7,707 nt of DNA from CAWFFV01 sp963814985. GTDB lineage: Bacteria > Chloroflexota > Ktedonobacteria > Ktedonobacterales > Ktedonobacteraceae. The notes under the pieces were generated by a model, which was not told where the DNA came from, made no database searches, and saw only the letters and a list, made by a program, of their open reading frames with translations. The stretch is taken from the NCBI GenBank assembly GCA_963814985.1, contig CAWFFV010000071.1:1-7707 (forward strand), written 5' to 3'. Position 1 is the first letter of the stretch; every line of letters begins with the position of its first letter. The position numbers and the translations under genes are program-made. Below are positions 1 to 6,300 of the stretch, one piece after another.

Positions 1-191
1 AGAGAGTGAGGCTGTACATGACGAACGGCGTGCGTAATGCTTGTCAAACGTCATCGAGTTCGCAGAAGAGGAAGTGAACCCCGAAGGGGTAGTACTCTGT
101 CAAACGTCATTGAGTCCGCAGGAAGGGGAAGTGGATCCCGAAAGGGGTAGGGACCACGTTTACGGCGTCTCGCAATTCATCGCACATATCT
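1..191 (-). repeat. Interspersed palindromic repeat, reverse-orientation copy with an internal duplication
   Basis: Read on the minus strand, this begins GATATGTGCGATGAATTGCG at 191 and continues through GGTCCCTACCCC and a CACTTCC segment to TTTGACAG. The same order of blocks is seen at 7636-7707, 7428-7558 and 1892-1966. Inside it, a module of about 51-53 nt occurs twice in direct repeat (42-92 and 98-150). Each module starts TGTCAAACGTCAT and ends in a short hairpin of the form ACCCC-GAA-GGGGT (for example 78-90). The copy may extend left of the window. No reading frame of note is present. Confidence 0.8.
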
Positions 192-306
192 AGTTCATGA
201 TCTCAAAAATGGTTGATTATCAAGAATGATCTGAAGTTGGGTTGAGAGTATTACACGACGTATACGTGTTTGCCTATTATAGCCGCGATGAATCGCGCAT
301 ATATTT
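192..306. other. Gene-free spacer with a perfect palindrome and a repeat-end fragment
   Basis: No convincing gene is present. The stretch contains ACGTATACGT (258-267), a perfect 10-bp palindrome inside a wider ACACG...CGTGT inverted repeat (253-269). It also holds a lone terminal fragment of the interspersed repeat, CGCGATGAATCGCGCATATA (284-303), which can fold as CGCGAT-GA-ATCGCG. The part from 195 to about 222 (TGATCTCAAAAAT... TCAAGAA) resembles the sequence that follows the palindromic element at 7565-7593, so repeat-flanking DNA is shared too. Confidence 0.6.
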
Positions 307-450
307 CTAAAAAGACCAAATAATTGACACTCCCCCGGCTAAAGCGCGGGGGATTTTTCCTTCAGCGACCCGACTTGCCACTTCTCCGCGTGGAGGAAGC
401 AGTAGAGGTCCGATCTCCAGAAGCGTTTGATGAGCGACGCCCATCGGTTC
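304..450 (-). ncRNA. Putative omega-RNA (reRNA) of TnpB with its guide
   Basis: TnpB proteins use an RNA made from the 3' end of tnpB and the right end of the element, with the flanking DNA just outside the element as guide. Here the minus-strand order is: the low-complexity C-terminal coding tail, a hairpin at 399-381 (CTTC(C)TCC/GGAGAAG with loop ACGC), the strong right-end hairpin at 352-332, then GTGTCAA ending at 324. The predicted guide therefore starts at 323 and reads TTATTTGGTCTTTTTA on the minus strand. The 5' limit of the RNA is a guess; the hairpins and right end are visible directly. Confidence 0.5.
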
Positions 451-1558
451 CCGTGTGCCCCACGGTACGTTGCAATGCTTTCTGCAAAATGTTGAGAGCG
501 GCATTGTGATCGCGATCCAACACCACACCGCATTCCTGACAGATATGAGTTCGCACGCTCAAGCTTTTCTTGACGAGCGTGCCACAGGCCGAGCAGTTCT
601 GACTCGTGAACTGAGGAGCCACTGCAACTACAGGAATGTTGTGCATCGCTCCATACGCTTTCACCCATTGCAGGAACGTTCCCCATCCTGCATCATGAAT
701 GCTTTTGGCGAGGTGGTGATTTTTCACCAGATTGCATATCTTCAAATCTTCAAAGGCAACCAGGTCGCTAGACGTGACAAGCGCGTTTGCCGTCTTTCTG
801 GCAAAATCTTCGCGCTGCCTTTGTACTTTGAGATACGCTTTGGCTAAGACGTTTCGGGATTTCTTGCGGTTGTGACTCTTCTTTTGTTTCCGAGAAAGTT
901 GATGGTGCAATCTCTTGAGACGCTTCTCCGCTTTGCGGTGGTGGCGTGGGTTCTTCACCGTGTTGCCATCGGAGTCCGTGTAGTAGGCTTTTAAGCCCAC
1001 ATCAATGCCCACCTGCCTGCCAGTGGGAGTGTGTGAGACGAGGCGATCTGCCTGGACTCCAACCTGGCAGTAGTAGCCATCAGCGCGTCGCACAATTCGT
1101 ACACGCTTGATTTGTTTGACGGGAAACATTTCGATGTCACGAGTCCCAATCAGGCGAAGACGTCCAATCCCACACCCATCGGTGAAGGTGATGTGCTTTC
1201 CGTCTGGGTCAAGTTTCCAGCCCGTTTGTTTGTACTCCACGCTTCGATTGTTGTGCTGATATTTGGGGTAGCCTTTCTTGCCTGGTTTCTTTGTCCGGCA
1301 GTTCTCGTAGAAACGGGAGATCGCAAACCATGCTCGGTCTGCGCTGGCTTGACGAGCTTGAGAATTGAGCAAAGTGGCAAACGAGTACTCTTTGGCAAGT
1401 TGAGCACAATAGCACTGCAAATCGTTCTGCGAGACGCCGCGTCCATCCATCCATTTGCGCAAGCATTTGTTGCGGATGAATTGCACAATGCGTATCGCTT
1501 CATCAATGGCGGCATATTGCTGCTGGTTGCCGTCCAACTTGTCCTCGTAGATGAGCAC
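362..1558 (-). CDS. tnpB: RNA-guided endonuclease TnpB (IS200/IS605 OrfB family)
   Basis: The protein is 398 residues, a normal length for the family, with a GTG start at 1558 preceded by AGGACAAGAGGGA. It begins with the helical N-terminal region typical of OrfB (QQYAAIDEAIRIVQFIRNKCLRKWM, in part). The RuvC-like nuclease shows all three acidic positions: D186 in GIDVGLK, E270 in VAFEDLKI and D350 in the LDRDHNAALNI motif. The four zinc ligands are C322, C325, C340 and C343 (CSACG...CQECG). The basic stretch 205-250 is the expected nucleic-acid-binding region. The last 35 residues are Ser/Thr/Arg/Gly-rich, consistent with a 3' end constrained by the overlapping omega-RNA. TnpB cuts DNA matching its guide next to a short target motif and helps the element persist after excision. 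It looks intact and catalytically competent. Confidence 0.95.
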   Translation of the reverse strand: MLIYEDKLDGNQQQYAAIDEAIRIVQFIRNKCLRKWMDGRGVSQNDLQCYCAQLAKEYSFATLLNSQARQASADRAWFAISRFYENCRTKKPGKKGYPKYQHNNRSVEYKQTGWKLDPDGKHITFTDGCGIGRLRLIGTRDIEMFPVKQIKRVRIVRRADGYYCQVGVQADRLVSHTPTGRQVGIDVGLKAYYTDSDGNTVKNPRHHRKAEKRLKRLHHQLSRKQKKSHNRKKSRNVLAKAYLKVQRQREDFARKTANALVTSSDLVAFEDLKICNLVKNHHLAKSIHDAGWGTFLQWVKAYGAMHNIPVVAVAPQFTSQNCSACGTLVKKSLSVRTHICQECGVVLDRDHNAALNILQKALQRTVGHTGTDGRRSSNASGDRTSTASSTRRSGKSGR

Positions 1559-1590
1559 TCCCTCTTGTCCTTTCTCGCTTGATGTGGTAG

Positions 1591-1619
1591 AGTGTACAGC
1601 AATAGAAGCCCCATGTCAA
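1591..1619 (-). promoter_or_regulatory. Predicted sigma-70-type promoter for tnpB
   Basis: On the minus strand, TTGACA (1619-1614) is a perfect -35 box. A 17-nt spacer follows, then TACACT (1596-1591), four of six matches to the -10 consensus. The distance to the GTG start at 1558 leaves a leader of about 25-30 nt. The -35 box lies in the leader of the divergent RHH gene and next to its ribosome binding site, so an RHH protein binding here could affect both genes. That last point is inference. Confidence 0.55.
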
Positions 1620-1631
1620 GAGGAGAAAACC

Positions 1632-1799
1632 ATGAGAAGAACCAACCTGTATCTTACCGAAAAGCAAGTGGAACGCTTGCACCAACAAGCTGAGAAGGAG
1701 GGGCTGGGTGCTGTTGATGCGTTTTTGGCCTGGGATGACCCAACATATACCCCACATCCCAGACCCCAAACAAGGAACGCCCATTCATCCCCGCCTTAA
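1632..1799 (+). CDS. Short ribbon-helix-helix (CopG/Arc-like) protein, probably with an internal deletion
   Basis: The start is ATG 1632, with AGGAG seven bases upstream, giving 55 residues; an upstream in-frame ATG (1551) lies inside tnpB and has no suitable ribosome binding site. Residues 1-24 (RRTNLYLTEKQVERLHQQAE and following) match the opening of RHH proteins: a short beta strand that contacts DNA, then helix 1. In the usual fold the residue pattern continues GLS-VAELIRRA-xDxFL. Here GLG runs straight into AVDAFLAWDDPTY, so about eight residues of helix 2 appear missing, in frame. The proline-rich tail (YTPHPRPQTRN) looks like a normal C-terminus. RHH genes next to tnpB are often antitoxin-like or element-linked regulators. 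With helix 2 shortened it may no longer dimerise. No partner toxin gene is visible. Confidence 0.6.
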   Translation: MRRTNLYLTEKQVERLHQQAEKEGLGAVDAFLAWDDPTYTPHPRPQTRNAHSSPP

Positions 1800-1891
1800 A
1801 AAGATCGGGGCTTTCTGGGCCGTTTTCTGTAAAGTGTACGACGAGTAGCAGAGTTTTCATGGGTATGTACAATATTGGATGGTATAAACGG

Positions 1892-1966
1892 TTATATGCG
1901 CGATGAATCGCGAGACGCGATAAATCGGGTCCCTACCCCTTCGGGGTCCCATTGAAGTTTGACAGA
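1892..1966 (+). repeat. Interspersed palindromic repeat, half copy upstream of the NACHT gene
   Basis: This begins TTATATGCGCGATGAATCGC, then GAGACGCG, GGGTCCCTACCCCTTCGGGG, CCCATTGAAG and TTTGACAGAG. It matches the reverse complement of the right half of the palindrome at 7428-7558, block for block. The short hairpin ACCCC-TTC-GGGGT is kept. It ends 36 bp before the NACHT start codon and places a TTGACA box (1959-1964) in the 5' region of that gene, though no good -10 follows at 17 bp. Confidence 0.8.
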
Positions 1967-2002
1967 GCAGCAAGGTCACCTGCTGCTGGTGAGAGGAGAG
2001 CT

Positions 2003-5000
2003 ATGGTCGACCCCATTTCTATAGGTGTCACGATAGGGATACTCGTCAAAAGTGCTCCTGGCTGGTTTAACACGCTAGAGAGCACACTGATTGGTAAAGG
2101 GAAAGATCTGTTCGTTGGCAAAGGCAAAGAGCAGTTCCAGGCATTCCTTGATGAGAAGAAGCATCGTCGGCATGTAGAGTTGGCCTTACAGAACGCTGCT
2201 GAACGAGGGTTGAGACAATATGACACTCTGGAAGAACGTGATGCCTATCGCAGTGTCTTACAGATCTTATCTGAAGCACAGAGTGAGGCTTTACGTGGGG
2301 AGGCGTTAAATTTCCTCACATACTCCGATGATCCTGATCTCACAAAGCTCAGTGAGAAATATCAGCTTTCGCAGCGGATCACAGCGCTGGCAACGCATCA
2401 GGTAGCACATCAGATTGATGCAACGCCATATCTACATAGCTTTTTCCAGGCGCTTCTCGCTGAGTTCTACAACGATCCTTTGTTTCGTGAGCAGATGAGC
2501 GATGTCATCAAAGTACGTGCGGCCACCAGAAGTGTGCAATCGCTGGATGAGATCGTAGCCACTTTGCGCACGATCAGAGATACGCTGGCTCAGAGCTATT
2601 CTGCCGAGCAGTTCCAGAACGATGTTCATACCTATGTGAACTATGTCGAGAGCAAGCTACGCCACCATAAATTTGCCGGAATTATGTTTCGTGGAGGCGA
2701 AGATAAAGCGCCAGAGCTGGAAAGTATCTTTGTACCATTACGTATCTCGTTGCAAGATAGCGCATCGACAGACAAGAATACTGAAGATTTGTTTGCGCTC
2801 CTCGAAGAGCATCCATATCTTGTGATGCTGGGCATACCCGGAGCAGGCAAATTGACGACGACGCGCTATCTTGCCTGGTGCCACGCCAGAGCCAATGCGA
2901 CATCCTTTGCATCGACAACCGTTGTTGATCCGTCACATCAGGCAGGAGGTTTGTCAAGGCAACCTGTGCCATTGCGCATCGAATTGCGCCTCTTGAGCGA
3001 AGCGCGTCGCCAACTGCCGGGCTGTAGCTTCTTAGCATACACAATCGAAGTATTGCTCAAACGCGAAGATGTCTCTGTATCCTCCAATATGTTCACAGAA
3101 TTGTTAGAGCGTCGAGCCATGCTTCTGCTCTTCGATGGGCTGGACGAGGTACCCACCTTGAATGAGCGGCGACAACTGGTGGAAGAGATAGAGAGTTTTG
3201 CACAACGCTACCCTGGCAATCGCATCCTGATCACCTCACGTCCGGTCGGCTATGAGATCGCGGGCTTCACTGATCCCTTATTTCAGCATTGCCAGCTACA
3301 GGATTTTGACGATAAACAAATTCATCACTTTCTGGTTAGCTGGTATATGCATGTATTGAAATATACGTCACTACCTCCCGATATCGAGCTTGAGTTGGAG
3401 ATGTTCTATAGCACATTATTGCAGAATGAGCGTCTCCATAAACTGGCAACCAACCCGCTACTCCTAACCGTCATGACTGCTCTGCACCGCTATGAACGCC
3501 TGCCAGACGAGCGTGTGCTCATCTATGAAAAATGTGCTGATCTGTTGCTGGACACATGGGCCAAGCTGAAATATGAGGGTACACGCTGGAAGGATATGAA
3601 AATGGGCAAGAGGGATCAGATCGCCTGTCTTGCCCATCTAGGATTTTCTTGCATCGGCGTTCACAAGAGGTGACATCTGATAGCACCGAAAAACAGCAAT
3701 CCAATCAGGATACAGCAGTTGATGTGCCAGATGGGATCATTCACAAAGAAATCAAGAACTTTCTGCGGAATCAGAATTTGTTGGCAGGGGCAGAGCAAAA
3801 TGCCGAGGCAGAACGCTTTCTTGCGCTGGTCAGGACGGAAGCTGGTCTGCTGGTTTCCAGAGGCACAGGTGAGACCGGAGAGCCGCTCTATGGTTTTGTA
3901 CATCGAACTTTTCAAGAATACTTTGCGGCGATGGATGTCTGGGAGCGTTATCAGCAGGAGAGTGACCAGACAATTCTCAGTGATTTCCTGGTGGAGCATG
4001 TACACGATCCCCACTGGCACGAGGTAATCCTGTTACTCCTTGGAAAACTGCCACGCAAGGTCGCTACCACTCAGTTGCGTCGTGTGCTCAAGGGAGAGAA
4101 CCGCTTGAGCCAGTACAACGATCTGGTGAAACAGGATCTATTCTTTATCGGTAACTGTTTAGCCGATGGCATCACTGTCGAGAGAGATTTTGCTCAGCAA
4201 ATTGTTTCAGAGATAAGCACCCTGGCAAAGACATCACCATTCCCTTCGCAGACCGAAGAGGCGCTTTCTACACTTGGAAGATTACTGCGGACGCGACAAT
4301 ATGCGGAGATGGGACGAAAAGCGCTGAAGGCACTCATCAATGATGATGCTTCTCCCGACATTGAGCTGAAGATAGAAGCAGCCGGTGTACTGTATCACAA
4401 CAGTCCTATCGGGTCAGATGAAAAGCGAGAGGGCTTCCGTTTGCTCAAGATGTTGGGGCAACAAGAAGATCTGACTTGTCGAGCAACTGATGCAGGTGGC
4501 AGAGGGTCATCTTATTACTTCTAGCAGTCCTAGAGGTATCTATATGGAAGCGGGCGCAGAGGGAGCACGCTTGCTAATTGCTCGTGCGCAACGAGGGGGC
4601 CTGACGGTTGAGCAACTGGTGAAGGTGGCAGAGACTATTTATCTCTATAGCCCTGTTGGATCTGATGAAAAGCGAGAGGGAGCGCGCAATTGCTGATTGC
4701 ACGTGCACAACAGAGGAGATCTGACTGTTGAGCAACTGGTGCAGAGTGGCAGAGGCCACTATACTACAGTTAGGGTCGATGCTGGGTCCACGAGATCGGG
4801 CACGAGCAATTTGAGCTAGTCGAGAGAGGCATCTATTGCTACAGTCTGGGTTCAGATGAAAAGCAAGAGGATTACGCTACTCAAGACAAGGAAACGAGAA
4901 GATCTGACTGTTGAGCAACTAGTACAAGTGACAGATGCCATCTATCGCTATAGTCCTGCCGGGTCAGACGAAAAGCGAGAGGGCTTCCGCTTGCTTGAGG

Positions 5001-5709
5001 CATCTGGGACAACGAGGAGACCTGACAGTTGAGCAACTGATACAGGTTGCAAGGGCCATCTATCGCAATGGTCCTCCTGTAGGATCAGATAGAAAGCGGG
5101 GAGCACGCTTGCTAATTGCTCGTGCACAACAAGGAGATTTGACAGTTGAGCAACTGGTGCAGGTAGCAAAGGCTATTTATCGCTATAGTCCTGCCAGGTC
5201 AGATGAACAGCGAGAGGGATTGCGATTGCTGATTGCTTGTGAGCAACGAGGAGACCTGACGGTAGAGCAGCAGGTGCAGGTAGCAGGAGCCATCTATCGC
5301 TATAGTCCAGAAGGGTCAGATGAACAACGAAATGCTCTCCGAACAGCTTGGCAGTTGGCATATAATCAGAATATTCCTCTCGAGCAACGATTACAAATGG
5401 CAGATATTGCCCTGTACTGTCTACCGTGACAATTTTGAAGAAAGGACAGAAACAGTACGTCTCTTACTTACCCTGATCCCACATGAAACTGCCAAAAAAA
5501 TGCCTTGCGGAGCAATGGCAACAAATGCCTCTTGAACAGATGGCGCGTTCACGACGTCGTTAGAGCGTATACTCTCTCAAGATATGCTTCTGATAGCAAA
5601 TAAGAGGTTCATTTATGAGCTGGCCTGTCAGGATGTGCTACCTATGCAGGTACGTAATACCATGTATGAACTCTTGCATGATATGGTTCCCCTGGTTGAC
5701 GTTCGGTAA
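2003..5709 (+). pseudogene. Decayed NACHT-domain STAND NTPase with C-terminal tandem helical repeats
   Basis: The start is ATG 2003, directly after GAGAGGAGAG. Frames can be joined to a stop at 5707-5709, giving a parental protein of about 1,230 residues. Residues 1-240 are a helical N-terminal region of no recognised effector type. The NACHT core follows: Walker A GIPGAGKLT (277-285), Walker B LLLFDGLDE (D378, D381, E382), sensor LITSRP (R413), and the winged-helix segment NPLLLTVMTALHRYERLP. After 3644 the frame changes and continues with YGFVHRTFQEYFAA and a helical region, then 39-residue repeats, then a tail ending MVPLVDVR. Indels lie near 3644 (one T short), 4476, 4689/4711, 4745, 4760-4850, 5009, 5412, A7 at 5494-5500, and about 5545. 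Relatives act in anti-phage immunity or signalling: the repeats sense a ligand and the NACHT oligomerises. Leu284 replaces the Ser/Thr that follows the P-loop Lys. Confidence 0.85.
4351..5425 (+). repeat. Tandem 117-nt (39-residue) repeat array in the NACHT C-terminus
   Basis: Successive copies of the block starting CTGAC-GTTGAGCAACTGGTGCAG occur at 4471, 4601, 4721, 4904, 5022, 5139 and 5256. An older divergent unit lies at about 4351 and a partial one at about 5379. The last clean spacings are 118, 117 and 117 nt. Consensus residues are LTVEQLVQVAxAIYRYSP, then xGSDEKREGxRLLIA, then xAQRGD: two helices per unit, an alpha-solenoid pattern. Units are nearly identical at the DNA level, which suggests recent duplication or gene conversion. 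The section from about 4755 to 4850 is the most degraded and seems to hold about one and a half scrambled units. It is the putative ligand-sensing part of the NACHT protein. Confidence 0.85.
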
Positions 5710-5763
5710 GCCTTACGAGAACATAACACAGGCTTTTGTGGTAGATGAAGAGATGGTGGCATG

Positions 5764-5792
5764 TTTACATCGATATATGTGTATATTATTTT
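5764..5792 (+). promoter_or_regulatory. Possible promoter for the nitroreductase-like gene
   Basis: TTTACA (5764-5769), a 17-nt AT-rich spacer, and TATTTT (5787-5792) precede the gene starting at 5836. The 126-bp gap between 5710 and 5835 holds no other feature. The match is moderate and AT-rich sequence makes chance matches likely. Confidence 0.35.
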
Positions 5793-5835
5793 ACATTACT
5801 GCAACGAAAAAGGTCATTAGGAGGAAACTGCTACA

Positions 5836-6193
5836 ATGCCCAATCTACAGCAATTCTCAGACGAAGATTATTGTTATCTGACCACTACCGGGCGCATGTC
5901 AAGACGCCCTCACACCATTGAGATCTGGTTTGCTCTCAACGGGCAGACACTCTATATGCTCTCAGGCGCTGGTGGCAAAGCCGATTGGGTAAAGAATATC
6001 CAGAAGAGGAAGGATGTCCATGTGAGGATCAAGAAGACCACATTTACAGGTCAAGGCACGCATTGTCCGCAATCCAGAAGAGGATGCAATGGCTCGCAAG
6101 CTGGTTTTCGAGAAGTATGCACCGCGTAGCGAAGATAATCTTGAGGATTGGTCTCGTACGGCTTTGCCTGTTGCTGTGGATCTGGTGGTGTAG
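5836..6193 (+). pseudogene. Deazaflavin (F420)-dependent nitroreductase/quinone-reductase-like protein, frameshifted
   Basis: ATG 5836 follows a strong AGGAGGA at 5819-5825. The first 73 residues (YLTTTGRMSRRPHTIEIWFA, LYMLSGAGGKADWVKNI, DVHVRI) match the split-barrel Ddn-like family (the F420H2-dependent quinone reductase domain) as I know it. In that family, the TGR.S.RPH stretch and the GGKADWVKN stretch line the cofactor phosphate site. After TGQ the frame runs into unrelated residues and a stop at 6127-6129. Dropping one G at 6055/6056 restores ARIVRNPEEDAMARKLVF, EKYAPRSEDNLEDWSRT and ALPVAVDLVV, ending at TAG 6191-6193. The restored protein is 118 residues, about normal. It would be a small cytoplasmic oxidoreductase. 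The substrate cannot be told from sequence. A single-base difference could also be an assembly error. Confidence 0.75.
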
Positions 6194-6228
6194 GAGGAGC
6201 GCGTTTTATATTGTTATGCCGTTAATTT

Positions 6229-6253
6229 GGACGCGGGCTTGTAAACCGCGCCC
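6229..6253. repeat. GC-rich stem-loop, REP-like
   Basis: GGaCGCGG (6229-6236), loop GCTTGTAAA, CCGCGcCC (6246-6253): a stem of five perfect pairs, one mismatch and two more pairs. It sits between the broken nitroreductase gene and the amidotransferase. It lacks a T-run on either side, so it is not an intrinsic terminator. The pattern GCGGTTTACAAGCC within GGGGCG...CGTC is the kind of short palindrome scattered in these genomes, but no second copy is in this window. Confidence 0.4.
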
Positions 6254-6260
6254 CTACACC

Positions 6261-6278
6261 TTGACATTCTCTCGTCAA
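6261..6278 (+). promoter_or_regulatory. TTGAC-N8-GTCAA inverted repeat upstream of the amidotransferase
   Basis: TTGACATTCTCTCGTCAA is a perfect 5-bp inverted repeat 22 bp before the ATG at 6301. TTGACA would serve as a -35 box, but no good -10 lies at 16-18 bp. It could be an operator or chance. The ribosome binding site AAAAAGGA (6284-6291) lies downstream of it. Confidence 0.3.
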
Positions 6279-6300
6279 ATGCGAAAAAGGATAAAAGATT

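Larger units (their letters stand above)
324..1619 (-). mobile_element. IS200/IS605-family element, tnpB-only (IS1341-like)
   Basis: The element carries a single intact tnpB and no tnpA, so it would need a Y1 transposase supplied elsewhere. The right end lies below the tnpB stop codon. It is a strong subterminal hairpin (332-352: CCCCCGGC-TAAA-GC with one bulge then CGGGGG) followed on the minus strand by GAGTGTCAA, ending near 324. The left end is less certain. On the minus strand TTGAC occurs at 1619-1615, which fits the pentanucleotide target sites used by this family, and the element would then begin at about 1614. There are no inverted terminal repeats, as expected for the family. Boundaries are inferred from architecture only. 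Confidence 0.7.

Noticed and set aside
42..150. Direct repeats at the left end as a CRISPR array
   Set aside because: There are only two copies of about 51-53 nt, nearly back to back, with no spacer-length variable segments and no cas genes; the same blocks occur elsewhere as a dispersed repeat.
332..359. The hairpin at 332-352 followed on the plus strand by ATTTTT as an intrinsic terminator
   Set aside because: No plus-strand gene leads into it, and its position after the tnpB stop codon fits the IS605 right-end/omega-RNA hairpin better.
362..1558. TnpB as a nuclease-dead, repurposed regulator (TldR-like)
   Set aside because: D186, E270 and D350 are all present, the zinc ligands are complete and the omega-RNA right end is in place, so an ordinary active TnpB is the simpler reading.
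307..1614. Several other ORFs of 60-156 codons overlapping tnpB on both strands
   Set aside because: They lie within the span of an intact, motif-complete tnpB and show no family signature, ribosome binding site or sensible composition of their own.
4351..5429. The 117-nt repeats as a CRISPR or non-coding tandem array
   Set aside because: The period is a multiple of three, the units encode a consistent two-helix protein motif, and they continue the NACHT reading frame.
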